DNA of 64,000 nt from Pseudanabaena sp. (GCA_003249015.1 QBLS01000002.1:1-64000), one strand, 5' to 3'; shown: positions 18,922-29,225, numbered from the stretch's first letter. The notes: generated by a model from the sequence alone, not told the origin. Numbers and translations: made by a program.

Positions 18922-20691
18922 TTAGTAATGATTTGCTACTTTGCGATGGTGAGTAGCAGTGAGAGAATCAGGTTTTGAGACTCGTCCCTCCTCCGCGATC
19001 GCGTAGATTAGCCAGTGATCGCTGCATTCCATACGGCTAACAACTTCGCATTCCATAAACGCAAGCGCATCGGTAAGAATCGGTGCACCAGCCGCGAAAG
19101 ATGAAGGCTGCGTCTTCACCCCTTCAAAGCGATCAGCTCCTGGAGAAAATCGCTTGAGAAAGTGCTGCATCAATTTGGAATAATTGCCGTCTTCGAGAAC
19201 ATTTAAAACAAAGCGATCGCCAACTTGCATAAAGGACTCGATCGCCCGATCTTTAGCCACGGCAACAGTGAATCCTAAAGGCTTAAAGCTTGCCTGAGCT
19301 ACCCAAGAGGCTAACATGGCACTTTTTGCGCCGCCCTTAGCGGCTGAGATGATATACAGCCCACCTGCCAAACGTCCTAGCGCCTTATCAAGATCGGCAT
19401 CGATCGCTTTTAGCTGTTTGATATTTTGCTTGCGAGTAAGCAACTGTCCTAAGTCAGTTCCCGCTTCATCACAGATTTGATAAGTGGCTTCGCTGGGATT
19501 TTCCCGTACCCGAATGGCAGGAAACGCGGTAACAACGCCTAGATCCTTAAATCGGTTATTTAACAAATCAATGGAAGAATCTTGATCACCATGAGGTTGA
19601 TATAAGCCAATTACTTGCTTGTCACTAGCCGCAGCGAGAATTGCCCCGATCGCAGTTTCCACATGGCTATTTGATGCGGGTGGTGTGCAGACGACTAAGC
19701 CCGCTGCATGGGCAACCAGTTCGCGCAATTCCTGTAGGTCGATCGCTTTGAGATCAACCATTTCTATGGCAACTCCAGTTTTCGCAATCCCACGGGCGAT
19801 CGCTTGAGACAGGCGATCGCAATAGCCATAGTCGGACACATAGCAAACCACCACATTGGTTTCACCCTTGGTTTGGGCTTGACTCCAAACGCGATAGTTT
19901 TCGGTTAGTTCCTTAACGTTATGACGCAAAAGTGGTCCATGTCCATTGGCGACGATCTGAGCTTGGGGCAGCTCATCCATCCGCTTCATTGCCGAAATTA
20001 CTGACCGCGCATTGGGAGCCATCAAGCATTCATAATAAAAGCGATAGTCAGGGGTGATTCTTTTTAAGTCTTCATCAAAGGTTTCTGCACTGCAATAGTG
20101 CATCCCGAAGATATCGCAGGTATACAGAATCGAAGTGGCATGGTCAAAGGTCATCATTGTGTCTGGCCAGTGTAGATTGGGGGCGTTCACAAATTGCAGA
20201 ATGTGACCCTTTCCAAGATCGATTTGATCGCCATTTTTGACAACCTGTTGCTTAAAGGGACGATTGATCAGTTCACCGAGAAATTGCAAAGCAACTTTTG
20301 TGGCGACCACAGTGACATTGGGTGCAAGCTCTAAAATTTCACGAACTAGCCCACTATGATCTGGCTCAGTATGACTTATTACCAAATAATCAATTTGACT
20401 AGGATCAATTTGAGCCTTGAGGGTTTCCAGATATAGCTCCCGAAACTTAGCGTGGGAGGTATCAACTAGAGCTAGTTTTTCGCCGCGAATGATGTACGAG
20501 TTGTAAGTTGTGCCGTTTTGTAAGCCAAACTCGATATCAAAGCGATCGCGATCCCAATCAAGCGATCGCAGGGTAGTGGTATCGGCGGCTATTTCAGCAA
20601 CCTGCATGGTGAGTAATTTCTCAACACTTGGCTTTGTTTGGTTTAATTTTATATTTTTATCAATAGATGGAATGTCAATAGCAACTACCAT
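18922..20691 (-). CDS. flv3: Flavodiiron protein, canonical Flv3-like
   Basis: Cyanobacterial class C flavodiiron proteins reduce O2 to water using photosynthetic electrons. The three domains are a metallo-beta-lactamase-like diiron domain, flavodoxin (about 275-410) and a C-terminal flavin-reductase domain (about 435-589). The diiron ligands look intact: His107-x-Glu109-x-Asp111-His112, His174 (NLHWPDT), Asp193 (TCDIFG) and His251 (NGHGPLLRH). That makes it the canonical A-type subunit (Flv3 or Flv4), which pairs with a non-canonical partner (Flv1 or Flv2) not seen in this window. The overall wording is closest to Flv3 as I remember it. The ATG start gives 589 residues. Confidence 0.88.
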   Translation of the reverse strand: MVVAIDIPSIDKNIKLNQTKPSVEKLLTMQVAEIAADTTTLRSLDWDRDRFDIEFGLQNGTTYNSYIIRGEKLALVDTSHAKFRELYLETLKAQIDPSQIDYLVISHTEPDHSGLVREILELAPNVTVVATKVALQFLGELINRPFKQQVVKNGDQIDLGKGHILQFVNAPNLHWPDTMMTFDHATSILYTCDIFGMHYCSAETFDEDLKRITPDYRFYYECLMAPNARSVISAMKRMDELPQAQIVANGHGPLLRHNVKELTENYRVWSQAQTKGETNVVVCYVSDYGYCDRLSQAIARGIAKTGVAIEMVDLKAIDLQELRELVAHAAGLVVCTPPASNSHVETAIGAILAAASDKQVIGLYQPHGDQDSSIDLLNNRFKDLGVVTAFPAIRVRENPSEATYQICDEAGTDLGQLLTRKQNIKQLKAIDADLDKALGRLAGGLYIISAAKGGAKSAMLASWVAQASFKPLGFTVAVAKDRAIESFMQVGDRFVLNVLEDGNYSKLMQHFLKRFSPGADRFEGVKTQPSSFAAGAPILTDALAFMECEVVSRMECSDHWLIYAIAEEGRVSKPDSLTATHHRKVANHY

Positions 20692-20815
20692 TTTTATCCC
20701 TACTCATAGTTATTTATATCTAGTTTAATCGCTACTTTCAGACAAGTCCAATTGATTATCCTGATTGCTCCTATAGGAATAGTTAGTGGCGATGCTTCGC
20801 ACGACTACGAATTAA

Positions 20816-20866
20816 AAAACCAGAGTTTATTCCGCTCGCTATGTGGGCGAAATAAACTCTGGTTTT
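20816..20866. repeat. Palindrome with 20-bp arms
   Basis: The arms 20816-20835 and 20847-20866 have one mismatch. It has AAAACC/GGTTTT flanks and is of the TTCCGC-type stem family. Confidence 0.8.
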
Positions 20867-20892
20867 AGGGTTTAACTATCGATGCAATAACT

Positions 20893-20924
20893 ATTCACGA
20901 ATGTGTGACAACACTTTCGTGAAT
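20893..20924. repeat. CACGAAAG/TGACAACA-class inverted repeat
   Basis: The 14-bp arms have one mismatch (20893-20906 and 20911-20924) around GACA. It is followed at about 20938-20976 by a decayed stem, CTGCTAGCC..GGTTAGCAG. Confidence 0.7.
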
Positions 20925-21015
20925 ACTAAAAAAATCCTGCTAGCCTTTCCCTTTTTGAGGAGAGGTTAGCAGGGTGAGGGTTATGCGTGACCTAAATAAA
21001 TGCAGCGAGTCCATT

Positions 21016-21102
21016 TATAGCAAACCTTGCTTTGCTATATTTAGATTTTTGGATAAATTTAAAACCAGAGGTTGTTCCGCCCGCGTAGCGGGCGGAACAA
21101 CC
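21016..21102. repeat. 24-base hairpin repeat and CCGCCCGC-GTA palindrome
   Basis: The 24 bases 21016-21039 (TATAGCAAA..TTTGCTATA) are identical to 40679-40702. At 21070-21102 GGTTGTTCCGCCCGC pairs perfectly with its complement around GTA, with wider AAAACCAG/CTTGGTTTTT flanks. The rest of the 451-base gap between flv3 and chlI is AT-rich; no gene is supported there. Confidence 0.8.
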
Positions 21103-21142
21103 TTCTTGGTTTTTAGGTTACTTAAGCCTAGCTACTTAGAAA

Positions 21143-22210
21143 TTACTCTTCATCAATGCCAAAAGTTGCATTAAAAGCTTTGAGAACTTTATAACCAGTG
21201 TCAATGGACTCAAGGGGATCTTTGCGAAGGCGGTGACGAATACAGAGACTAATTACTGCTTTGATATCTTCAACTTCAACTTCCTTACGACCCTCAGAAG
21301 CAGCGTAGGCTTTAGCGGCACGAGTGGTGACAATATCACCACGCAACCCATCAATGTTTAGATCGGCGCAAACTGTCGATATCTTCAAGCGGAGATCGCG
21401 ATCAATATTTACTTCATTGAGAATAGTCTGCGCTCTAACAATTTGAGCCTGCTTTTTGGATTGCTCTTCAGCCTTTGCTGCTAAAAATGCGTGGGGATTA
21501 TTGTCAAAGGTGGTGCGATTTTCAACAATCTGGAGACGGTCTTCAGGATCTCTAGCGGTCTTGATTTCTGCGTACATTCCAAAGCGATCGAGTAACTGCG
21601 GACGTAGCTCTCCTTCTTCAGGGTTGCCCGACCCAACTAGTACAAATCTGGCTGGGTGGCGAATAGAGATCCCCTCACGTTCGACGGTATTCCAACCTGA
21701 TGCAGCCGAGTCCAGTAGCACATCAACAAGGTGATCGTCCAAGAGATTAACTTCGTCAATGTAAAGGATGCCACGATTTGCCTTAGCAAGAAGTCCCAGT
21801 TCAAAAGCTTTGACACCCTCAGATAAAGCCTTCTCGATGTCAATCGTGCCGCATACACGGTCTTCAGTTGCACCGAGGGGCAAGTCCACCATGATTACTT
21901 GTTTGGTGGTGATCGGTAGAACTTCCCCATTAGCGAGGCGTTGACGTACTTCTTCGCTTTGTAAGTCGCCATCAGTGGGGTGGCTGCTAAATGGATCATC
22001 AGCAACAACTTCAATTTCGGGCAGGAGGTCGGCTAAGGCTCGGACGGTGGTAGATTTGCCCGTACCGCGATCGCCCATGACCATGACACCACCAATTTTA
22101 GGATCGATGACATTGAGCAAGAGGGCGAGCTTCATTTCTTCCTGTCCAATCACGGCGGTGAAGGGGAATACAGGTCGTTTTGTTGTGGGTTTAACGGGAG
22201 TTGCTATCAA
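21143..22210 (-). CDS. chlI: Magnesium chelatase ATPase subunit I
   Basis: ChlI is the AAA+ motor of magnesium chelatase, which with ChlD and ChlH inserts Mg into protoporphyrin IX for chlorophyll. Walker A GDRGTGKST lies at residues 46-54 and Walker B is in ILYIDEVNLLDDHLVD. The arginine-finger and sensor regions follow. At 355 residues it is full length. The start appears to be TTG (22210): an in-frame TAA lies three codons upstream, and the first internal Met comes too late in the AAA+ core. No strong ribosome site is seen. It stands alone; chlD and chlH are not here. Confident. Confidence 0.95.
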   Translation of the reverse strand: MIATPVKPTTKRPVFPFTAVIGQEEMKLALLLNVIDPKIGGVMVMGDRGTGKSTTVRALADLLPEIEVVADDPFSSHPTDGDLQSEEVRQRLANGEVLPITTKQVIMVDLPLGATEDRVCGTIDIEKALSEGVKAFELGLLAKANRGILYIDEVNLLDDHLVDVLLDSAASGWNTVEREGISIRHPARFVLVGSGNPEEGELRPQLLDRFGMYAEIKTARDPEDRLQIVENRTTFDNNPHAFLAAKAEEQSKKQAQIVRAQTILNEVNIDRDLRLKISTVCADLNIDGLRGDIVTTRAAKAYAASEGRKEVEVEDIKAVISLCIRHRLRKDPLESIDTGYKVLKAFNATFGIDEE

Positions 22211-22291
22211 GGCTTTTTAAGTTTTGTATCTATAAATATGTAACTTTAGCCAATATACAACTTTTTCTAGCCTACCGCGCTCAAATCCAAA

Positions 22292-22344
22292 CCAAGAATA
22301 ATTTTGAAAGCTTTGCTTTGCAAAGCTTTCAAAATTATTCTTGG
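22292..22344. repeat. Palindrome with 24-bp perfect arms, sister of 18677
   Basis: The arms are 22292-22315 and 22321-22344, tip GCTTTGC. The outer 19 bases of each arm equal those of the outer palindrome at 18677-18831, while the inner five differ. Confidence 0.9.
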
Positions 22345-22440
22345 AGTTATGCAAAAGGCTGGTGATTAAGATGATGGGCGGTGTTGCTGATCGAATCAAA
22401 AAAAAGTTTATTTCGCCTGCGAAGCTAGCAGCATAACCAT

Positions 22441-22476
22441 AGAATTAGTGGTGCGAAGCGCCACACCGCTAATTCT
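22441..22476. repeat. Palindrome with 13-bp arms
   Basis: The arms 22441-22453 and 22464-22476 have one mismatch and a GCGAAGC tip sequence. It lies upstream of the M1 aminopeptidase; about 85 bases remain for a promoter. Confidence 0.65.
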
Positions 22477-22564
22477 TGAGTGGAAATGGTATAGGCATTT
22501 TCACTTTTAGGATAATCGTGGGATATCATAGTCAAATCAAAGCCAGCATTAGAGATCAAGTTTT

Positions 22565-25189
22565 ATGACCCGCAAATCTTGGGATAGTTATTTGGAATTA
22601 ATTCTTGGAGATGGAGAAGGGGATAAATCGAAAAAGCATAAATCTTTCCAGTTGCCAGGGGCTAAGCCACACTACAACCCCGATCGCCCAGGACAAGTGG
22701 AGCATATTGCTTTAGACCTGATTCTTGATATCCCCAAACTCACGATTATGGGGGATTGCAAGATTCGATTGCGCCCTGTCCGTGATGGCATTACTGAGCT
22801 AACTTTGGATGCAGTGGATTTAAGGATTGACCATGTGTCCGTTAGCGATCGCATTGAGGCGAAACCCAATGTTCAGAAAAACCAATGTCAGTTTGAGTAC
22901 GATGGCGAACTCCTAAAGATCCATCTCAATCAACCCACTCAAGCAGGGCTACCCATCGAAATTGCGATCGCCTATGCAGCCGAGCAACCGCAACGGGGCA
23001 TCTATTTTGTGCAACCAACGGAGCATCAACCGAATAAGCCCACCCAAGTCTGGACTCAAGGAGAAGATGAGGACTCGCGCTACTGGTTCCCTTGTTTTGA
23101 TTACCCAGGGCAACTGGCAACTTCGGAAATTCGGATCCGAGTTCCTAGGGACTTAATGGTCATTTCCAATGGTGAACTGATTGATGTCAAGGAATACAAA
23201 AAAGAGAAGGTCTATCACTGGGTGCAAAAAGAAGTTCATCCTAGCTATCTAATGACTCTTGCGATCGGTGACTTTATTGAAGTTAGGGATGAGTGGAACG
23301 GTAAACCCGTAACCTACTATGTGGATAAGTCCCGCAGTGCTGAAGAAGCAATCTTGACCATGGGTAAGACCCCTAAAATGATTGAATTCTTCAGCCAAAA
23401 GTATGGCTATGACTATGCTTTTCCCAAGTATGCTCAGGTCTGTGTGGCAGACTTCATCTTTGGCGGCATGGAAAATACTTCCACGACCTTGCTCACCGAT
23501 CGCTGTGTCTTAGATGACCGCGCCGCCCTTGATAATCGTTCCAGTGAGAGCCTCGTTGCCCACGAGCTTGCCCATCAATGGTTTGGTGATTTAGTCGTGA
23601 TCAAGCATTGGTCTCATGCATGGGTCAAGGAAGGCGCAGCAACCTATGCAGAGGTATTGTGGACAGATCACGAATATGGAACCGAAGAAGCTGCCTATTA
23701 TCTATTAGGCGAAGCAAGGCGCTATATTTCCGAAGACCGCGATCGCTATCGCCGTCCCATGGTTACCCATATCTACCGTGAAGCAATCGAGCTATATGAT
23801 CGCCATATCTATGAGAAGGGTGGCTGTGTCTATCACATGATCCGCACAGAGCTAGGTGACGAGCTATTTTGGAAAGCGATTCATCACTTTGTAAATACCC
23901 ATGCTCACAAGACCGTGGAAACCATTGATTTGCTCAGGGCGATCGAAGACGCAACAGGTAAGAACTGTATGTTTCTCTTTGATCAATATGTCTTTCGTGG
24001 TGGACATCCTGAATACAAGATTGGCTATAGCTGGGATAGCGACAATAGTTTAGCGAAGGTGACAGTTTCTCAAACTCAAGAAGAACTCTTTGACCTCAAG
24101 ATTCCCATTGGTTTTGGGTTCGATGGCGAAGTGGAAACTCAAGTATTTAAGGTCAGAGTCTTTGAGAAGGAACAAGCCTTTTACTTCCCCCTCAAACAAA
24201 AGCCTCTTTATATAAGTTTCGATCAAGGCAATAATTACCTTAAGCAAGTAACTCTGGAATATGGGGTTGCGGAACTAAAAGCTGGGTTGCGTTCCAATCC
24301 TGACCCGATTGCCAGAATCCAATGCGCCGAAGCTTTATCGAAGAAAGGCGGACTAGAAGCTGCCAAAATTCTTGGTGAAGCTTTGCTAACGGAATCCTTC
24401 TGGGGTGTACGGGTGGAGATTGCTGAAAATCTGGCAGCGATTAAGCTCGATCAGTCCTTTGAAGCCCTTGCCCAAGGTCTAGAAGACAGTGATGCACGAG
24501 TCAGAACTGCCGTGATTTCTAGCCTAGCGCAAAATAAAGTACAGAAGAGTTTGGACTTGATAAAGCCCTTTGCTAAAAAAGGCGACCCCAGCTATACCGT
24601 GGAGGCAACGGCGGCGCGACTGATCGGCGACCTAGCCGCCTCTCTGAGCCCTGAACGAGAACCATCTAAAGTAATCAAACTCCTGCAAACTATTCTCAAA
24701 GAACGTTCAGGATGGAATGAAGTGGTACGGTCAGGTGCGATCGCAGGGCTAGCCAAACTAAAGGACTCTGACGAAGCCTTAGAAACCGTAATCAAGTATA
24801 CGGAGCCTGATGTACAGCAAGCATTACGACTAGCCTCTATTCGTGCCTTGGGTGCGATGGGTAAATCCCAATCTAAGCCTAAAACTGAACAGATTCTCAA
24901 TCGTTTGCGGGTGATTTCCCAAGAGACGTTCTTCTTGACCCAAATGGCAGTGGTAGGCGCTCTAGGACAAATCGATAGCGCAGGAGCGATCGGTGTCTTG
25001 CGATCGCTGTCTGACTCGACTCCTGATGGTCGGGTGCGCCGCGCCGCCGATGAAGCAGTTCAGCGAGTACAAAAGGCGATCGGTAAGGATGCAGGACTAA
25101 AACAACTGCGCGAAGAACTCGATCAACTGCGTAAGGATAATCAATCGCTCAAGAGTCGTTTAGAAGCGATCGAAGCAAAGTCTAAGTAA
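22565..25189 (+). CDS. M1-family metalloaminopeptidase with HEAT-like repeats
   Basis: A zinc aminopeptidase of the PepN/M1 family. GGMEN, which recognises the free N-terminus, is near residue 300 in FIFGGMENTSTT. HExxH is HELAHQW near 332, and the third zinc ligand is the Glu in KEGAATYAEV 18 residues on. After the catalytic part (about 1-570) comes a stretch of HEAT-like helical repeats (ALSKKGGLEAAKILGEALL, RVRTAVISSLAQ and onward) and a terminal coiled coil (REELDQLRKDNQSLKSRL). No signal peptide is present, so it is cytosolic. At 874 residues it resembles other cyanobacterial M1 proteins rather than E. coli PepN at its C-terminus. Confidence 0.9.
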   Translation: MTRKSWDSYLELILGDGEGDKSKKHKSFQLPGAKPHYNPDRPGQVEHIALDLILDIPKLTIMGDCKIRLRPVRDGITELTLDAVDLRIDHVSVSDRIEAKPNVQKNQCQFEYDGELLKIHLNQPTQAGLPIEIAIAYAAEQPQRGIYFVQPTEHQPNKPTQVWTQGEDEDSRYWFPCFDYPGQLATSEIRIRVPRDLMVISNGELIDVKEYKKEKVYHWVQKEVHPSYLMTLAIGDFIEVRDEWNGKPVTYYVDKSRSAEEAILTMGKTPKMIEFFSQKYGYDYAFPKYAQVCVADFIFGGMENTSTTLLTDRCVLDDRAALDNRSSESLVAHELAHQWFGDLVVIKHWSHAWVKEGAATYAEVLWTDHEYGTEEAAYYLLGEARRYISEDRDRYRRPMVTHIYREAIELYDRHIYEKGGCVYHMIRTELGDELFWKAIHHFVNTHAHKTVETIDLLRAIEDATGKNCMFLFDQYVFRGGHPEYKIGYSWDSDNSLAKVTVSQTQEELFDLKIPIGFGFDGEVETQVFKVRVFEKEQAFYFPLKQKPLYISFDQGNNYLKQVTLEYGVAELKAGLRSNPDPIARIQCAEALSKKGGLEAAKILGEALLTESFWGVRVEIAENLAAIKLDQSFEALAQGLEDSDARVRTAVISSLAQNKVQKSLDLIKPFAKKGDPSYTVEATAARLIGDLAASLSPEREPSKVIKLLQTILKERSGWNEVVRSGAIAGLAKLKDSDEALETVIKYTEPDVQQALRLASIRALGAMGKSQSKPKTEQILNRLRVISQETFFLTQMAVVGALGQIDSAGAIGVLRSLSDSTPDGRVRRAADEAVQRVQKAIGKDAGLKQLREELDQLRKDNQSLKSRLEAIEAKSK

Positions 25190-25220
25190 AAAAGAAGCTC
25201 CCAAAGGGAGCTTCTTTTTT
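25188..25220. terminator. Bidirectional terminator
   Basis: The 15-bp perfect arms (25188-25202 and 25206-25220) lie around AAA with A6/T6 edges, between the convergent aminopeptidase and ugd genes. The T-run serves one strand and the A-run the other. Confidence 0.9.
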
Positions 25221-25242
25221 TGGATTTTCAGTGCCGAAGTTG

Positions 25243-26589
25243 TTAGCGACCAATCCCGATATACTGATATCCCAACGCCTTGAGAGCCTTGCCATCAAGG
25301 AAGTTTCGCGCATCGACAATCACAGGATGCGCCATCAGCGTTAACATTCTGGCATAGTCGATCGCTAAAAATTCTTGCCATTCCGTTACCAATACCACCG
25401 CATCACAGCCATCGGCGAGACGCTCTAGGTCAGTTTCTACAATCACATTGGAAAAACCTTGACGTAAACCTGATTGAGAAACTAAAGGATCATAGGCCTT
25501 AACTCTAGCTCCGAGGCGACTGAGCTGATCGATCAAGGTCAATGCAGGCGCATCGCGCATATCGTCGGTATCGGGCTTAAAGGTCATTCCCAATAAACCA
25601 ATGGTTTTACCCTTCAAAATCTTGAGAGCCTGCTGCAACTTCTCAACTACCAAAGTCCTTTGCAGTTCATTAACTCGTACACAAGCCTTCAAAATTTCGG
25701 TGGAATAACCGTAGTCTTCGGCAGTATAGATCAAAGCCGATACATCTTTGCCAAAGCAAGAACCACCCCAGCCGATACCTGCTTGTAAGAACTTCGAGCC
25801 AATCCGTGAATCTAGACCGATACCCTTAGCAACTTCCCTCACATCTGCACCGACGCGATCGCAAATATTGGCAACTTCATTGATAAAGCTAATCTTGGTA
25901 GCGAGAAATGCATTAGCGGCATACTTGATCATCTCTGCCGAGTTGAGATCCGTTACCACCACAGGCACAGGCGGCAAGTCCTTGTTTTCGCTAAAGGAAC
26001 GATTGATAATTGGCACATATAGTTCTTGCATCAAATTCAGAGCGCGATCGCTGCCGCTACCAACGACAATGCGATCAGGATTGAAGGTGTCATAAACTGC
26101 CACACCTTCTCTTAAGAACTCAGGATTACTGACCACATCAAATTGAATTTGATCAATATTTTCCTTGCCCGCCATGCCATCTAAGACAATCATCCGCACC
26201 CAATCCCCTGAGCCAATGGGAACCGTGGATTTATTGACAATAACGCGATAACCTTCAGTAAGACTCTCGCCAATGCTACGAGCGACCGCTTCCACATAGC
26301 GCATGTCACTACGCCCATCGGGTAAAGATGGAGTTCCCACCGCAATAAATAGAATCTCTCCATGTTTTACACCCGCCGCGATATCAGTTGTAAATTCAAT
26401 TTTGCCCTTACTGATTGCTTCGGCGATAACTTCAGGTAGCCCTGGCTCATGGATGGGGGACTGTCCTGACTTCATGAGTTTGACTTTTTCCTCATTGTTG
26501 TCAACGCAAATTACATCATGTCCGATGTAAGCAAGACAAGCTCCTGTCACTAAACCAACGTAACCTGTGCCAATTACACAAACGCGCAT
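25243..26589 (-). CDS. ugd: UDP-glucose 6-dehydrogenase
   Basis: It oxidises UDP-glucose to UDP-glucuronate with two NAD. The Rossmann start is CVIGTGYVGLVTGACLA. The catalytic cysteine is in GWGGSCFGKDVSAL near residue 277. The C-terminal UDP-binding domain (GMTFKPDTDDMRDAP) is present. The 448 residues are typical. Its product is the substrate of the decarboxylase encoded just upstream (26761), so the two form a UDP-xylose branch for surface polysaccharide. Palindromes separate the two genes, so co-transcription is uncertain. Confident. Confidence 0.95.
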   Translation of the reverse strand: MRVCVIGTGYVGLVTGACLAYIGHDVICVDNNEEKVKLMKSGQSPIHEPGLPEVIAEAISKGKIEFTTDIAAGVKHGEILFIAVGTPSLPDGRSDMRYVEAVARSIGESLTEGYRVIVNKSTVPIGSGDWVRMIVLDGMAGKENIDQIQFDVVSNPEFLREGVAVYDTFNPDRIVVGSGSDRALNLMQELYVPIINRSFSENKDLPPVPVVVTDLNSAEMIKYAANAFLATKISFINEVANICDRVGADVREVAKGIGLDSRIGSKFLQAGIGWGGSCFGKDVSALIYTAEDYGYSTEILKACVRVNELQRTLVVEKLQQALKILKGKTIGLLGMTFKPDTDDMRDAPALTLIDQLSRLGARVKAYDPLVSQSGLRQGFSNVIVETDLERLADGCDAVVLVTEWQEFLAIDYARMLTLMAHPVIVDARNFLDGKALKALGYQYIGIGR

Positions 26590-26627
26590 TATGTTTTTAC
26601 CTATATATTTTTGGATATAAAACCTAT

Positions 26628-26710
26628 GAAGCTGTAGCGCCAGCGCAGCTTGCGCTACAGCTTCGTAGATTTTATTTAAGAGCGTTGCGAAGCAACGCTC
26701 TTAAATAAAA
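26628..26710. repeat. Two palindromes between ugd and the decarboxylase
   Basis: At 26628-26664 the arms are 13 bp and perfect. At 26670-26710 they are 19 bp and perfect (26670-26688 and 26692-26710) around GAA, tip GCGAAGC. Confidence 0.85.
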
Positions 26711-26723
26711 CTTGTAGTTCATC

Positions 26724-26756
26724 AAAAACAGGCGGCACATTGTGCCGCCTGTTTTT
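26724..26756. terminator. Terminator after the UDP-glucuronate decarboxylase gene
   Basis: The 16-bp perfect arms (26724-26739 and 26741-26756) have A5/T5 edges, just past the leftward stop. Confidence 0.85.
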
Positions 26757-26760
26757 GGTT

Positions 26761-27696
26761 TTAAGAAATTGCTAGGCGATCGCGGAAATGGGCGATCGTC
26801 TTGGCTAAGCCTTCTTCTAGCGGTACAGATGGCTCCCATCCCAAATGGAACTTGGCGCGGGAAATATCTGGCTGACGACGCTGAGGGTCATCTTGAGGTA
26901 AGGGCTTAAATACAATTTCTGCGGTGGGATCGATTAAGCGCTGGATGGTTTCAGCTAACTGCAAAATTGTGTATTCTCCAGGATTACCTAAGTTCACAGG
27001 GCCAATAAAATCGCCATTCATCAAGCGGATCAGCCCTTCCACTAAGTCAGAGACATAGCAAAAACTGCGAGTTTGCGATCCATCACCGTAGATAGTTAAC
27101 GGAATTCCTTTTAGAGCCTGCACTATAAAATTACTGACCACACGCCCATCGTTTTCAAGCATCCGCGTACCGTGGGTATTAAAGATTCGGGCTATCCGCA
27201 CTTCTACCGCAAATTGTCGATGGTAATCAAAGGAGAGCGTCTCAGCGATGCGCTTTCCTTCGTCATAACAGCTACGAATCCCCGTACAGTTGACATTGCC
27301 CCAATAGTCTTCCGTTTGCGGGTGAATCAAAGGATCGCCATAAACTTCCGAAGTTGATGCCAACAGCAGTCTTGCTTGCCATTTTTTGGCAAGTTCCAAC
27401 ATATTGAGAGTTCCTAAAAAGTTGGTTTTAGCTGTTTTAACTGCATCAAATTGGTAATGCACAGGAGAAGCTGGACAGGCTAAATGATAGATCTGATCCA
27501 CCTTGTCGATTTCAAGGGGATTTACAATGTCATGCTCAATAAATCGAAAGTTGGGATTTTCACTCCAGTGGGCATTGTTAGAAGCTTGCCCTGTATAAAG
27601 GTTGTCAAGGCAAATAACTTCATGCCCAGCTTCCATCATCCGATCCACAAGATGTGACCCAATAAACCCTGCACCGCCAGTAATAAGAATTTTCAT
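26761..27696 (-). CDS. UDP-glucuronate decarboxylase (UDP-xylose synthase)
   Basis: An extended short-chain dehydrogenase. The NAD motif GGAGFIGSH is at residues 7-15, the catalytic Tyr144-x3-Lys148 in CYDEGKR, and Ser near 114-116 in STSEVYGDP. Substrate motifs typical of UXS ([19 protein letters not shown]) follow. It converts UDP-glucuronate, the product of Ugd at 25243, to UDP-xylose. The gene starts 11 bases after the Wza-like gene, whose last codons AGG AGA TAA supply an AGGAG sequence upstream of this ATG, so the two are probably translated together. At 311 residues it is complete. A related NAD-sugar epimerase role is less likely. Confidence 0.9.
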   Translation of the reverse strand: MKILITGGAGFIGSHLVDRMMEAGHEVICLDNLYTGQASNNAHWSENPNFRFIEHDIVNPLEIDKVDQIYHLACPASPVHYQFDAVKTAKTNFLGTLNMLELAKKWQARLLLASTSEVYGDPLIHPQTEDYWGNVNCTGIRSCYDEGKRIAETLSFDYHRQFAVEVRIARIFNTHGTRMLENDGRVVSNFIVQALKGIPLTIYGDGSQTRSFCYVSDLVEGLIRLMNGDFIGPVNLGNPGEYTILQLAETIQRLIDPTAEIVFKPLPQDDPQRRQPDISRAKFHLGWEPSVPLEEGLAKTIAHFRDRLAIS

Positions 27697-27707
27697 GATT
27701 ACCAGTG

Positions 27708-29225
27708 TTATCTCCTGAATAGATTGTTAATGAGTCCAAATGGAGTGACGATATTACCTAGAAATCTAGTGGTAGAACCAAGAATACTTGCGCCAAAGGA
27801 TGGACGTACTACAATTACATCGCGATCGCGTAGTCCTGGATTGGATTCTTCATTTAGAGGTAGATTCAGGTCAGCAATTAAGTTGCGGCGCATAATCGAG
27901 CCATCAGGATTGACACGATAAAGCTCAACGGCTCGCCAATCTGCATCATTGGTCAGTCCGCCCGCAAAGGAAATCGCTTCGGTAAAAGAACTATTGGGTC
28001 TGAGCTGAAGTGGACCTGGACGTACAGCTTCACCGACAACTTGTACCGTGATCGTGGTGGGTGAGAAGGTTGCCTTGGCGATTTGCTGGTAATCCTTAGG
28101 ATTGGGATTTAGCAAGCGTGGCACTCTAATCAAGTCGCCATCAGTGAGGATGATGTCCTGAGTGAGATCAGCTTTGGTAATCAAATCCAGAAGATTAGCT
28201 TTGACAATAGTGCGTTTGCCCTTGTCGTCTAAGCGAGATACTTCAATGTTGCTAATATCGGCAACTTCGGTCACACCATTGGCAGTTTGCAAAGCCCGAC
28301 TGAGGGTGACGGGGCCGCCACCAGACGAAACTCCAGCGGCTCTGGTATCGCCAGCCAATCCTGTTGGTACAACACCGTTACGTGAGTAAACCAATGTTTG
28401 TGGTCCCACGCGGTTAACCTCACCGACGATCGCTACTTGAATCGTGTAACTATCTGGGGAAAAGGTAGAGTTGCTGACAGTGCGGGTTTGGGAAGCGTTG
28501 GCTTGATTTAGGGGTGGAACTAGGATCGAGTCACCATCGAGAATACGCACATCTTGACTAATATCCCCCCTCTCCAATAGTTCCTGTAAGTTGACAGTAA
28601 TCACGCGGCGACCGAGAGCACCATCGCGCCGAGAGATTTGGATGTTACTAATATCAGCCCTTGAGGTAATGCCTGAAGCTGACTCTAACGCTCTAGTAAG
28701 GGTTGCCGCATTGCTAGCTCCACCACCCGCGCCGACATAGTTCAAAAATCTGGGACCTGGGCGATTGACTTCACCAACGATCGCGATATTTAGAGGACGA
28801 GGAGAAAGTAGAGAGACATTGACAATATTTCTGACTAGAAAGGGGTTTAGCTTCTCACGCAACAGCGCATTTGCTTCATCTAGCCCCAAGCCTTCAAGTT
28901 TAACTGCACCGACGAGGGCAATGTTAACGGTTCCATCGGGAGCAATTGTTTGCGTGCCTGATAATTCTGGCACATTAAAAATGTCGATTTTGATGCTATC
29001 CCCTGCCCCTAATGTGTAGCGAAAGGTGTCTTGAGAGTCTTTGACACTAAGGGTGGGAACGGCTAACTCAGATCCTGTGAGCGGACGTAAATTGCCATTA
29101 ACAGGCTCAGACATTGCTGGCGCTGGCGTAGTTTTTTCAGTTGTTGTCGTTTGTGCCAAGCTAGGCAAAGGAACGCTAGCGATCAACACCAGTGAAATTA
29201 CTTTGCCAAATTGAGATACACGCAT
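27708..29225 (-). CDS. Wza-like polysaccharide export protein (SLBB domains)
   Basis: An outer-membrane polysaccharide export protein. A signal peptide ([21 protein letters not shown]) is followed by the Poly_export domain ([21 protein letters not shown], then [18 protein letters not shown]), then several SLBB repeats ([15 protein letters not shown] and [15 protein letters not shown]) and a C-terminal FGxxxxNNLF tail. I chose ATG 29225, which has AGGAG 8 nt upstream, over a GTG three codons earlier. It heads an operon with the UDP-glucuronate decarboxylase. The BY-kinase at 11383 is its probable inner-membrane partner. Confidence 0.9.
   Translation of the reverse strand: MRVSQFGKVISLVLIASVPLPSLAQTTTTEKTTPAPAMSEPVNGNLRPLTGSELAVPTLSVKDSQDTFRYTLGAGDSIKIDIFNVPELSGTQTIAPDGTVNIALVGAVKLEGLGLDEANALLREKLNPFLVRNIVNVSLLSPRPLNIAIVGEVNRPGPRFLNYVGAGGGASNAATLTRALESASGITSRADISNIQISRRDGALGRRVITVNLQELLERGDISQDVRILDGDSILVPPLNQANASQTRTVSNSTFSPDSYTIQVAIVGEVNRVGPQTLVYSRNGVVPTGLAGDTRAAGVSSGGGPVTLSRALQTANGVTEVADISNIEVSRLDDKGKRTIVKANLLDLITKADLTQDIILTDGDLIRVPRLLNPNPKDYQQIAKATFSPTTITVQVVGEAVRPGPLQLRPNSSFTEAISFAGGLTNDADWRAVELYRVNPDGSIMRRNLIADLNLPLNEESNPGLRDRDVIVVRPSFGASILGSTTRFLGNIVTPFGLINNLFRR

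Noticed and set aside
20974-21174. Short frame between flv3 and chlI
   Set aside because: It is made of palindrome sequence and ends inside chlI.
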